A DNA stretch of 64,000 bases. Origin: Oasisia sp. SBJ-2009. Its lineage: Eukaryota > Annelida > Polychaeta > Sabellida > Siboglinidae. The notes under the pieces were generated by a model. That model was not told the DNA's origin and made no database searches. It saw only the letters and a program-made list of their open reading frames with translations. This document shows, piece after piece, positions 9,701-19,228 of this stretch (position 1 is its first letter; the number at the start of each line of letters is the position of its first letter). The translations under genes were made by a program, and so were the position numbers. The stretch lies in assembly GCA_964017155.1 (NCBI GenBank), contig OZ024857.1, positions 14,622,896 through 14,686,895 on the forward strand, given 5' to 3'.

Positions 9701-12098
9701 AGGCACTCATATTTTGTGTTCGCTCGTGTGACTGGCGAATGGCGTGATCATATATTATTCTCCCAATAAGCTATCTTTTTCGTTAAGGGTGGCAAACAAT
9801 ATCGTTGTTGTCTGTATGGTAAAACACTAGTTCACATTCCATAATGCTAAGATCTCACGACAGTTTGTTATACTGTTAAACGTTTGACATTACTGCAAAT
9901 GACTATGACTTGTGGACTTTGTACTACAATCATAGAGGAAGCCTAGAGGCCGGACCTCCTATTAATCATTGCGTGACATTCGAAACGCAGCGCCGCCTTG
10001 CGGGCACGAAGTAGGCAACATGAAAAGACGCAAATGGCTGGGCGCCACTAATGGTCATCACTGCGCGGCCCTGAAATGTACTAACAATAGGCAGAATCGC
10101 CGTGATTTGTCTTTTTTTAGATTCCCCCCCAAACGAGGAAAGGTAAACAATCCAATTTCACACAAAGTACCTGGTTTTATTACCCGTAAACGCTGGAGAC
10201 ATGTGGGCGATAATAAGCGTTAGTGGCTTATGGGCTAATGAGAGCTCTCGTAGATTCTAGTAGTAGTCTTCAAGTATTTACTGCTAAAAAGTGATGTTTC
10301 ACTAACCTGCAATTGTAACGTGACTGTGTGCTAAAGTAGTAAGTTAATAAAATAAATATGACACATAGATAAATATAATTAACTGTACATTAAGTGTACA
10401 TTAAAACGATGAATAAATAAATAAAATAAATATAATAAATAGATAAATAAATTCTTGTAAATGATACAACATGGTGAGATAAAATAATAAGTTAATAAAT
10501 ATTAGAATAAATAGATCAATAAAATTATTAGTACATTAAATAAAAAACACTACAAAAACAGTAAAAAAATAGACTGGATATGTTGTGAATCATAAATGGA
10601 TATGTGTAATAGTAGATTCCTAAATTTTTATTTTTGTAGATCGAAGAAATGGGTTCAAAATACGAGGAGGAAAGATATCGTGGGCAAGTCGACAGAATAC
10701 TTATCAAAGAACTGCGTGCTGTGCACTGAACATTTTGAGGTACATGTACAATTAATTATAATCTGACACATATAAGGTGTTTGCAGTTACTAGTAATTAA
10801 CTAAATGTCTGACATCATAAGTCCCTTATAAGCCCCCCTTATAAATGTTTTGTGGCCTTTTAGTTTGAGTAAGTTAATGAATTTATGTTGATTTCACTCA
10901 CTAATGTTTTCCAGTCATGTTTCATGTTCTGTAACAGTGTTCTTTTCAGGATGTTACCTATCATGCCTATTGACTAGTTAAGGTGCTTTTGGATGCAGAA
11001 ACAGAGCTAATTCCCACTACATATATGAAATTTTTTGTTATGGTTTATTATATTTATTTACATTGTATAATTATTAATTAATTACCTGTACCAGTACTAC
11101 TATACATGTATGATATCTGAAACTGTGAAGTCCTTTGTTTGGCTAAACTGTGAAGTATGTTTTATCCTTTTGCTAATTATTATATTAATTTGGTGTTGTA
11201 GGAACGTGCTCGAAACAGCGACACCAATCGCTTCCTCGTGTTGGTGTGACTGGCTCTGAGATGATGACAAATGGTGCTGATGTAGTGAAGCAGAAAAACC
11301 ATGCCCTGAGGATGAAGGTATGTGTCAACTGCAATTTACCGGGAGCAAGCAATTTACTATATATGTAGAATACTGGTCAATAGCTTAAGTTTTTTCATTA
11401 ATTAACGTTTATTTTGCACTGAAGGTTCATCGTCTGAAAAAGAAGGCTAGTAGCATTCAACAGCTTCACAAACTAGCGAAGAAATGCAAGATGCGTCAAC
11501 TGGAAAACCTGCTTGGTGATTTCTTGAAAGGTATGATAAAAGCAAAGAAGAACAAAATGCCATGTTTCACTTCCGATTATAATGGGTACAATGCATCAAT
11601 ATACGCCTTCGATAATCACACATTAAAATTGGAAATCACATGTTAGACCCATTTTTACGATTTTGAACTAGGAACATCATCAGATAATTGTTTTATAATT
11701 TGGAAAGTAGATGTTAATTATGGTCTTTTAAGATGTGTCATCCGAAAGTTATTTTAGAATCCGGTAACCTATTTCTGGTTAAAAAAAAATCAAGAAAGGA
11801 ACTTTAGATGTTTGACTATTAGCATGGTATGTATTTTCTTTTGCAGGTCCTCAACTGGCATTTGTCATTTCTCAAGTGAGGGCATCTCAAAGAGGATATA
11901 GAGGTATGAGGTGGTCAACTGATCATAAATCTTTAGCGCTATCACTTCTTCACTCGAGTCCTAAGACGTACAAGTTGCTGCGTAAAGTCTTCTCTCTGCC
12001 GTCTGTAAGAACCTTGCGACAAGCCATGCATAATACTTTGTTTCTCTATGCTACAATCTTGGAGGAAAGCATTCACACTGTCACCGTCGCATGCAGAT
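9701..12098 (+). mobile_element. P-element/THAP9-like DNA transposon, internally deleted copy
   Basis: The left end (aggcactcatattttgtgt...tggcgaatggcg) matches the left end of the 392-bp MITE at 17228. Shared non-coding blocks include cacattcc, and ttgttatactgt followed by aaacgtttga. Exons of a THAP transposase follow. The segment around 12053-12090 (acaatcttgga, cacactgtcaccgtc) matches the right half of the same MITE, so the element jumps from exon 5 to its 3' terminal region. The expected right inverted repeat is not found, because the copy runs into the hairpin at 12099. Confidence 0.65.
10020..12052 (+). pseudogene. THAP-domain P-element-like transposase, five exons, truncated
   Basis: Exon 1 is 10020-10142 (CAALKCTNNRQNRRDLSFFRFP) with donor AAG|GTAAAC. 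Exon 2 is 10647 (or 10640)-10739 (KKWVQNTRRKDIV ... CVLCTEHFE), donor GAG|GTACAT. Together they form a C2CH THAP zinc finger, C-x4-C then C-x2-H. Exon 3 is 11202-11317, exon 4 is 11425-11530 (KKKASSIQQLHKLAKKCKMRQLENLL, a coiled coil) and exon 5 starts at 11847. Exons 3-5 join in phase. Exon 5 has the P-transposase motif RGMRWSTDHKSLALSLLHSS then PKTYKLLRKVFSLPS. The exon 2/3 junction is out of phase by one base in the visible model. The RNase H-like catalytic domain is missing, so the copy cannot encode active transposase. Confidence 0.75.
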
Positions 12099-12282
12099 AT
12101 GTGGTAGGAAGTATACTAATAAGCAAACATTGACTTTTCTAAAATGCGTTAAAAAGGGGAAATTATGTCAGAATGCAACTTTATAGTTGCATTCTGACAT
12201 AATTTCCCATTTTTAACGCATTTTAGAAAAGTCAATGTACACCATGACCGATATTTCGTTATTAGTATACTTCCTACCACAT
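12099..12282. repeat. Interrupted hairpin palindrome at the 3' edge of the P-like element
   Basis: Outer arms 12099-12122 and 12259-12282 are perfect reverse complements (24 bp). Inner arms 12127-12180 and 12185-12238 pair over 54 bp with one mismatch around a 4-nt loop. The arms differ only by short asymmetric spacers (12123-12126 and 12239-12258). Confidence 0.92.
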
Positions 12283-13628
12283 TTCTCACTTTGTGGTTTT
12301 ATACGTTATTTGATCAAATATAAGTTTGCAAAAAACAACAGCTCTAGAGTTTCCCAAAAGTTGATATATTTTTACCATCGGAACTCTCCGGTCAACGTAA
12401 GTAAACGACGGGGCAAACTAAAAGGCGGTTCCACATATCCAAGTTAGTCGTAGTAGAAAAATATATAGCTTCAATAATATTTTCTTATGCATAATGTGTG
12501 TATGTGCTGAATGAAAATTATAGTTACGTCGTAATTATTTTACCATTTTAATTATTTATTACCTTTACCTTAATTTATCACTATTGTTGTTATGGAAGTT
12601 GTATGGGTTCTTTTTAATACTGATAGTTCGCTTAGTTAATTATATAGACACCTATATATTCATTATTTATTTTGAAATATTATGTGTGGGTAGTATTCTT
12701 CTTATTGTATTTTAAATAGCAGTATTTTGTGAAGCGCCATAACCAATTATGGATGTGGCGTAATCGCCGTAAATAAAATATTATTATATTATAATAAAAC
12801 TTATAATTCCTGCAAATCATAGTGATGATAATAATTAATTATTACTATATTATTTACAATTAATTAAACTATTTTGCGCGTGCGAATACAGTAAGTAAAG
12901 TTTATAAATATTCGCGCGCACAAACGTGCCATCTAATGGCATTTTGTGTAAGGCTAACTTATTTTAGCGATTTTACGGTACCGGGCAGCGGCAGACGAAA
13001 TTGCCGTCGACATCTGCGTGTTTGTTTTATGGCTTTTGTGAATTTTCTTCGTTAGAGGAATGCAACTGATTTTAATTTATAACGTAGTGTATGTATATGT
13101 ATGTAAGACAAGTGAGGAGAAGTTTGGCGGCTGCTGGCGGTCGTTTTCATAGTTAGGTCAATCCAATCCGGTCGCCTGGCATCAGCGCTGTATCTGTGAC
13201 TCTCCCAACGAATCGACTGGACCACTGTTTCAGTTCTGGTCAATTCAAAGGGTAACAAAAAGACAGCTTACTGATACTGTCTTTCACTGTACTGTTGCTA
13301 CAAGCGTATGAGGAACCGTTTTGTTGTAAACCGACGTAATTAAGGCACTTTTAGCGAACCGCTTGGCTCTCTGTTATGACAGCTGAACCAACAGACGACT
13401 CCGCGACGTGTTACTTTTCCAAAGTGCAGATAGAAGCTGGGTTGTGATTGGTTGCAAGAACCAAGATGGGCCCGTTCATGGTGTCGGTGATTTAGCTTGA
13501 TTTTCCCACTTTAAGACCACTTTCTGAGGAAACCACTAATGTGAAAAATTTGATTGTAGATGCAAATGATTAGCTTGTGTAAACTCTTTTAGGTGCATAA
13601 CACCAAACTGTTGCCTTTTTTCACTTTA
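12283..13628. other. AT-rich non-coding stretch with small repeats
   Basis: It contains a repeat tail at 12725-12790 (listed separately) and a short imperfect inverted repeat near 12876-12925 (ttgcgcgtgcgaata paired with tattcgcgcgcacaa). No gene seen. Confidence 0.4.
12725..12790 (+). repeat. Dispersed repeat tail (GAAGCGCCA...ATTATTAT), copy 1
   Basis: gtgaagcgccataaccaatt, then atggatgtggc and an A/T microsatellite tail, recurs at 40935-40998 with few changes. The form (GC-containing block followed by simple repeat) suggests the 3' end of a SINE or LINE. Confidence 0.55.
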
Positions 13629-13750
13629 AAAGTGCTGCCACCTGACGGAGCCTGGGTAACCGAGGCTAAGCATTACTTTCCCCAGGCAGAGTTGAGGGGC
13701 TTAGAAGTGCTACCACCTCACGGAGCCTGGATACCCTACGCTAAGCATTA
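13629..13750 (+). repeat. 75-bp tandem repeat, units 1 and first part of 2
   Basis: The unit runs from aaagtgctgccacct through cggagcctgggtaac, gaggctaagcattac and tttccccagg to gttgaggggctta. Unit 1 is 13629-13703. Unit 2 starts at 13704 and is cut after CATTA at 13750 by the 3.4-kb transposon. Confidence 0.85.
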
Positions 13751-13763
13751 CCACGGACTTGTA

Positions 13764-14217
13764 TGGGGACATACCACCAAATGGAGTCCTACGCCATTAC
13801 CCATAGTAGTCCTGCTTAAAAGAACTGCATTGTGCAGTTTTTGTAAATTCCTGGAAGCAATGAATGTAGGACTGGTTGAGTAGAAATAATTTTTTTGTGC
13901 AGCATGGCATCAGAGCTGTGAAATAATGACATTTGTCAGACAGTGACCACGCGCGTATGTATACAGTTGTAGTTCGGCCTAGAGGTGTCAACATGGGCAA
14001 TCGCCGGCTGATTGGAGCAGAAATGGAGGGGTGTCAGGTTAGAGATTGGATTGTAGGAGAAAAAGATATGTCATTTTCACGAATTTTATATATGATATGT
14101 GTGAATGGAGGCTACTTAGTGTGTGAACTTTTCAATAACATTGATATAAAAACCTGGCGGGAAATCAAAGAAACGTTTCAATGGCCGCCTATGGTAAATT
14201 AATGGTGGTATCTACCC
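13764..14217 (+). repeat. 454-bp terminal direct repeat, left copy
   Basis: Apparently identical to 16686-17139 (offset 2922). The copy starts at tggggacataccacc and ends at ggtggtatctaccc, so it has its own imperfect inverted ends. An 89-codon open frame (13933-14202) occurs in both copies but is not kept in the diverged copy at 61661, so I do not call it a gene. Confidence 0.95.
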
Positions 14218-14269
14218 TAATTGAATTTGGACTGGTCTGTTTCCGTGACAACATTGAGCAACAGAAAAC

Positions 14270-14668
14270 ATGGACGACGCGTTTGTACTGCATTACAAGG
14301 GGAAATTGAGGGAGAAAACAGTTGTGGCAACAAATGGAGAGTGTTTGTTGTGGACTGGAAGTAGATGTTGTGTACGGGCAGGGGTGGTTGGGAATTATGG
14401 GGTGATTTACGTTAAATGTCGGCAACTTCGTGGTGGTGGTTTGCGCTGGAAACTGATGAGAGTTCATCGTTTAGCATACATGTTGCACCACAAGGAATGG
14501 GAACTTCCGCCAGATATGCACTGTAGCCACTTGTGTCACAATTCTCTATGTATAAATGTCAATCATTTAATACTCGAGACTCCATTTGTGAATGGTAACA
14601 GGAGGCAGTGTGCCAGAGAAAACATATGCTTAGGCCATGATCAAGCCCCACCATGCATTTTTTTTTAA
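14270..14668 (+). CDS. I-PpoI-type His-Cys box homing endonuclease-like protein, 132 aa
   Basis: Intact ORF from ATG 14270 to TAA. The His-Cys box is clear at residues 85-114: C-S-H-L-C-H-N-S-L-C, H99, E103, N108, R111 and C114. Taking H87 and N108 as catalytic His and Asn, spacing to C89, C94, H99, C114 and H123 equals that of I-PpoI (H98, N119, C100, C105, H110, C125, H134, from memory of that structure), a constant shift of 11. Upstream, ECLLWTGS and MRVHRLAYMLHHKEWELP also fit this family (zinc-binding loop of His-Me endonucleases). Such enzymes cleave double-stranded DNA at long sites. It lies 53 bp inside the left terminal repeat of the transposon. A role in transposon mobility is inference. 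Confidence 0.82.
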   Translation: MDDAFVLHYKGKLREKTVVATNGECLLWTGSRCCVRAGVVGNYGVIYVKCRQLRGGGLRWKLMRVHRLAYMLHHKEWELPPDMHCSHLCHNSLCINVNHLILETPFVNGNRRQCARENICLGHDQAPPCIFF

Positions 14669-14963
14669 ATACACATACCTTTCAAGAATACGAGGTAATT
14701 AAATTAATTGCAATCAGCATGTACTTACCATTGCATAAGTCGTTCATCAGTCTCCATTTCTTTTGATCAGATCTGTCTGTCTGTCTGTGCGTCCTTTTGT
14801 TGGCCCATACAGCATTGTGTTTGCAGGTTGTGTCAGACAGTGTAGTCTTTCTTCTGTTGATCCGGGTCTGGCTTATTGTGTATTGTCTAATTGTCTGTGT
14901 ACCCTCTGTGTATTCTCTATTGTAAGTAAATCACTGGGGTGTGACAACTCAGAGTTCTACTAA

Positions 14964-15411
14964 TTATGTGTGAGCTGGATAGGTGTGGTCGTCTACAGAT
15001 CTGTCACGAAGACAGTAGGGGTGTTCTACCACAGTGCTCTTATTCACCTTGACCTTGACCTTGGTTTTTTTCACATTGACCTTACTCTTGTTTGTTGTTG
15101 TCATTTCTTGGTCCAGTTGGCCCTTGCGATAGACTGCCTTCTGTGCAGCCACTCTCGTCTGAGCTGAGGCCTCCCTCTGTCGCTTTGCTGCGCGAACGGC
15201 ATCAAACCGTTTCCTCTTGTTTACTAACAAACGTCTCCTCACTGCGCGTCGGTGCATGTACATTCTGTGATACAAGGCTTCGCGTTGTATTTGCGCAGCA
15301 ACCCGTGCTACCCTGCCACCTCTAGTTATGGGTGCCCTGTTACTTTCCAGCTTCCTCAGTAGTGAGGCTCCAGTGCCATAATTCAGCCTATCTATGGCAT
15401 TTCTTGCATCG
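14964..15411 (-). pseudogene. Mutator-like transposase, C-terminal remnant
   Basis: The minus-strand frame ends at 14964 and is open back past 15411. It begins around DARNAIDRLNYGTGASLL, then RKLESNRAPITRGGRVAR, an Arg/Lys-rich helix (YHRMYMHRRAVRRRLLVNKR) and a short YRKGQLDQEM segment. As I recall it, this is the C-terminal part of a large transposase family widespread in molluscs and other invertebrates (annotated as Mutator-like). The catalytic DDE core that should precede it is absent. The start of this frame overlaps the end of the N-terminal fragment in another frame. Confidence 0.6.
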
Positions 15412-15864
15412 TAGACAACACTGCCAACACAATCCTACTTTGATTTCTCTGGCAACAGTAAAGCTAGGATTGCCACACTCGCCTTCCGTCACTGAATGCT
15501 CCTCGATGCACTCGTTGTACATCGTTTCCATCCGGCCTTTGTCGTACAGCCGCATTTCCTCACGTGTATCTTCTCCTCCTCCTTGTAGATACACCGATGT
15601 CAAGTCGTCATTGTCGTGATCATCGCGGCGTGGCCGCAGGATCTTCGCCTCGCCAGAGTGCCCTTCTGCATCTGGCACCTCGATGAGGCCAGCTGGCGTC
15701 ACTTTTGTGACGCGCGTAAACTCAGCTTGGGTAAGTCTGGGCATCCATCGGGCTAAACTTTCTCCATCTCCAGTCTGCTCTTCAATGCTGTCCTCTTTCT
15801 TGGACGCGTATGCAGGATGACCCTTCCTAAAACCACAGGCCCTTTCATTCTTTCGCGGAGACAT
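15388..15864 (-). pseudogene. Mutator-like transposase, N-terminal remnant
   Basis: ATG at 15864-15862 (minus strand), 158 codons to TAG at 15390-15388. The frame starts MSPRKNERACGFRKGHPAY, continues with ARWMPRLTQAEFTRV, ILRPRRDD and EEMRLYDKGRMETMYNECIE, and ends with GLCWQCCLRCKKC, a Cys-rich zinc-binding segment. In the family (from memory) this region precedes the catalytic domain, which is missing. The cgatgcaagaaatgc stretch at 15397-15412 can be read as the end of this part or the start of the C-terminal part, marking the deletion junction. Confidence 0.6.
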
Positions 15865-16685
15865 GATGACAATTGAAATACACACACAAAAAATTCCAAA
15901 TGTGACACACCAGAGTAATCCAACCTAGTGACCAGCTGACACTAAGCTCACATGGCTGCTGCAACTTTAGTGGGGTGGGGTACATAATTTCCTCCAATCA
16001 AGCGATTGTTTACACCAGTAGTCCCACGTACAATTGATTTGTGATTTACAACCCTCCCTGGATGTGATATGTCAAATATTTTGTTTCTACCAGGTGGCAT
16101 CAAAGCTGGAACAGCCCACTTGTGCATCAGGCCTGCATTCTGCCCGCATGTCGTTGACATGTACCTGTGCGCGACAGGAAACGAGGCTGCTGTGTGAGTG
16201 TTTGATGTGGCTTTTTTTCATACCCCATATCAGCACTAATACACATGTGTCTTTGGAGCTGGCTATAATTCGTGAAGTTTACACCCTTTTTTTTAACACA
16301 TGGGATCTTTTAAAAGGCAAATGTTCAATATTTTTTGCCAAAAAACAAGCATAATGCAGAATATTAAAAAAAAATACCAACATTGCACTATAGTGATTAA
16401 ATTCAGTGTCTTCAAGGTCGTCTTAGTGTAACCAATGTGACACTGGGGTCAGAATTCATATAATATCAACTACTATAATTAATGTATTGTCCCACTTCTC
16501 GTATATATACATCATTCATGACACAGTAGATATTTCTCCACAACGGACGGGTGTGACCTTCAAAGACATGTCAGTTAATGTGTGCGGCTATACGGAAAAA
16601 ATCCTTAGATGAATTTCTTTAATATATGTATTGCTTCAATGTAATATATTTTTCGTGAAGATTTGCTCTATTCGGGCAATCTATT
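15865..16685. other. Internal non-coding part of the 3.4-kb transposon
   Basis: Lies between the transposase start and the right 454-bp repeat, and presumably contains the transposase promoter on the minus strand. No convincing ORF. Confidence 0.4.
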
Positions 16686-17139
16686 TGGGGACATACCACC
16701 AAATGGAGTCCTACGCCATTACCCATAGTAGTCCTGCTTAAAAGAACTGCATTGTGCAGTTTTTGTAAATTCCTGGAAGCAATGAATGTAGGACTGGTTG
16801 AGTAGAAATAATTTTTTTGTGCAGCATGGCATCAGAGCTGTGAAATAATGACATTTGTCAGACAGTGACCACGCGCGTATGTATACAGTTGTAGTTCGGC
16901 CTAGAGGTGTCAACATGGGCAATCGCCGGCTGATTGGAGCAGAAATGGAGGGGTGTCAGGTTAGAGATTGGATTGTAGGAGAAAAAGATATGTCATTTTC
17001 ACGAATTTTATATATGATATGTGTGAATGGAGGCTACTTAGTGTGTGAACTTTTCAATAACATTGATATAAAAACCTGGCGGGAAATCAAAGAAACGTTT
17101 CAATGGCCGCCTATGGTAAATTAATGGTGGTATCTACCC
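16686..17139 (+). repeat. 454-bp terminal direct repeat, right copy
   Basis: Same sequence and orientation as 13764-14217. Its right edge lies 20 bp inside the element end. Confidence 0.95.
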
Positions 17140-17154
17140 GTATGCACATAAGTC

Positions 17155-17230
17155 CGTGGCATTACTTTCCCCAGACAGAGTTGAGGGGCTTAAAAATGCT
17201 GCCACCTCACGGAGCCTGGGTAACCGAGGC
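17155..17230 (+). repeat. 75-bp tandem repeat, rest of unit 2 and part of unit 3
   Basis: From CATTA at 17160, unit 2 resumes (ctttccccagacagagttga...), followed by unit 3 (aaaatgctgccacctcacgg...) up to ggcta, where the next MITE begins. Confidence 0.85.
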
Positions 17231-17619
17231 TAGCGTATTTTGTAAACGCCCGCATGATTGGCGAATGGCGGGAATCACTCAATATTCACCCAATCAACGA
17301 CCTTGTTATACGTCGCCGTTGGCTATGGATTATAAGCGATATCTTTGTTGTTTGCGTGAATGATAAAACTCTAGTCCACATTCCGGCGTAATGCCTATTA
17401 TTTTGTAATGGAAAAAATGTACGCAATTTGTTATACTGTCAAACGTTTGATAGTGTTGTAAAAGATCATTCTTGCAGCGGTAGATTTTGTAAAACAATCT
17501 TGGAAGAAAGAGGGCAAGCCAAGTGGTTTGGTCTTTGGACAGCGTTCACACTGTCACCGTCACACGTGACGTGGATCCTCGGCGTCGCACACCGACGCGA
17601 TGTTTACATAGTCGTAGCC
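17228..17619. mobile_element. 392-bp MITE derived from the P-like element
   Basis: Imperfect inverted ends: GGCTAGCGTATTTTGTAAAC on the left and, read inward from the right, GGCTACGACTATGTAAACAT. The left half matches 9701-9900 and the right half (acaatcttgga..., cacactgtcaccgtc) matches 12053-12090 of the P-like copy. So this is a deletion derivative retaining only the ends. No clear 8-bp target duplication; left-end placement could shift by a few bases because ggcta also belongs to the 75-bp unit. Confidence 0.65.
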
Positions 17620-19122
17620 GAGCCTGTCATTAAAGCATTAGAGCACGTGTTATCTGCGTGCAAGTGCTTACTTATTTTATCATGGTATCACTTATGTCTG
17701 ATTCTGCAGTAACAGATTTTACCCAGATTTATAGTGTTGAGCAACCAAAACCAAAATTTTTGGCAAAAATGCTTTTCATGACAGAAACTGAGAAAGCTAG
17801 TTTCAAGCCCAAAACCTGCACTCTGCCTCTGGGCCTTGCCTTGGCCTTGGCCTTGCCCTTGTATACCTGTCAAAACCTAGTCAAAGTCATGAATTCGACT
17901 TCGCCGACTTTGCTTTAGTCTTAGTGCAATATTATGCAAAACAAAATAATAATAGAAAACGTCAATGAGTAAATCAATTGTCAATATTAAATATGAAAAA
18001 GTTTTTTATAATGTCTGAGCTCATAAAATGGCCTACAGTGAAGGCTATAATAAATAATATTGTAATTTTATGTTTTTTGTTTTACATTATTTTTCAAATG
18101 TAAACTGACTTTATTATGCCATATGTAGAAGAAACACAACACTGACAGAAGACCGACTGTTGTCATTGAGGTTGATATTTAATTTCTCGTAATATATAGT
18201 AATCCATGTAATAGTCTTTAAATAAATGTGATAAAATTGTATAGTGCGAACAGCGCCTCAGATTTTATCTTGGCAGACTGACACCATGATTAAAACATTT
18301 CATTTAATGTTGAGTTCTCTCTTTTTATTGTTGCAATCTGAAAAAAATTACATTTAAAAAAAACACATAACATAAGAGATTCAGAAAGTCTTCATGATGT
18401 CACTCTTGTCGAAACTAGGTCTTCTAAGCAACAGGCACCTCAGTAGAAGCATATTTTGTTTACACTATTGGGGCCAGTAACTTTTTGGGTGAGCCTAGGA
18501 ATAAAGCCTTATCATAGTATTCAAAGTTCAATTAATCCTACAGTTGGTGGCATCCATACAACACACGATTAGGACATCAAAATTATCTTGCAGAAGTGGT
18601 GATGTGCACTTCTTTGAACTAATTCCCTTGAACAAATTCCACTGAACCAAGTAGTGATGCATCTCCTTGAACTGTTCCTCTGGACCACACACTGAGTGGT
18701 CTGTTTATGTATGCTGACCATAGGTGAGCTAAATTTTCCGCATGATTGACTGGCTCATTGCTCTCCACTTGTCTCTGATCTAGCGCAATGGAACCAATCA
18801 AGCGTGAATCAGAAGCACCTCAATGCTCACTGAAACAAGCAGAGTGCACTAATCAGTGCACTACATCGCTGAGCAGAACGGCAGTTGCTATAGTAACTAT
18901 GCCGTTGTCTTCTGAGTTTGTTGTATGGGTTTTGCGGGTTTCTATAAGTGCACAATTAATTGACCTATTTCTGATACCACTACAGCGTCTTGAAGGAAGA
19001 CCGGGTTTTCTGCTGAGCACTGCGTACTTCCGTCAGGCATTTATTAACAGGAAGTTCACTGAATTGGCTATATTTAGTTATTAGTCCCAGTTTGCTAAGA
19101 CAGGAAGTAGGTGAGCCCACTT
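17620..19122. other. Non-coding stretch
   Basis: AT-rich; a short GCCTTG/GCCCTTG simple repeat near 17830-17860. No gene seen. Confidence 0.4.
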
Positions 19123-19228
19123 CAATAAAATCGTTATGTGTCAATCGGTAATAAATCTTAATACTGCTGTGTATCAATAAAATCGGTAAGTGCCAATCAG
19201 TAGTAAATGTCAATACTGGCTGTTTACA
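19123..19228 (+). repeat. Two-copy tandem repeat of about 53 bp
   Basis: aataaaatcgttatgtg, then tcaatcggtaataaa and ttaatactgctg, recurs immediately as aataaaatcggtaagtg, tcaatcagtagtaaa and tcaatactggctg. Confidence 0.7.

Larger units (their letters stand above)
13751..17159. mobile_element. 3.4-kb DNA transposon: Mutator-like remnant plus His-Cys box nuclease
   Basis: Ends are inverted repeats: CCACGGACTT at 13751-13760 and AAGTCCGTGG at 17150-17159. A second inverted block lies inside (GGGACATACCACC near 13766; GGTGGTATCTACCC ending at 17139). CATTA precedes the left end (13746-13750) and follows the right end (17160-17164). Beyond it the interrupted 75-bp unit resumes exactly, which proves an insertion with a 5-bp duplication. 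Inside are identical 454-bp direct repeats at both ends, a His-Cys nuclease ORF on the plus strand and a deleted Mutator-like transposase on the minus strand. A 5-bp duplication is shorter than the 8-11 bp usual for Mutator elements, so the superfamily label rests on the transposase similarity only. Confidence 0.85.

Noticed and set aside
12876..12930. Right terminal repeat of the P-like element (cgcgcacaaacgtgcc)
   Set aside because: Only a short partial match to the left end and no 8-bp target duplication.
13933..14202. 89-codon ORF present identically at 13933 and 16855
   Set aside because: Both lie in the identical 454-bp repeats, so conservation is not independent. The diverged copy at 61661 does not keep the frame.
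13764..17139. Reading the 454-bp direct repeats as LTRs of a retroelement
   Set aside because: No RT, gag, PBS or polypurine tract is present inside, and inverted ends with a CATTA duplication lie outside the repeats.
17688..17918. ORFs with GQGQGQGK or LALALALPL repeats
   Set aside because: They arise from a short GCCTTG-type simple repeat; no further coding evidence.
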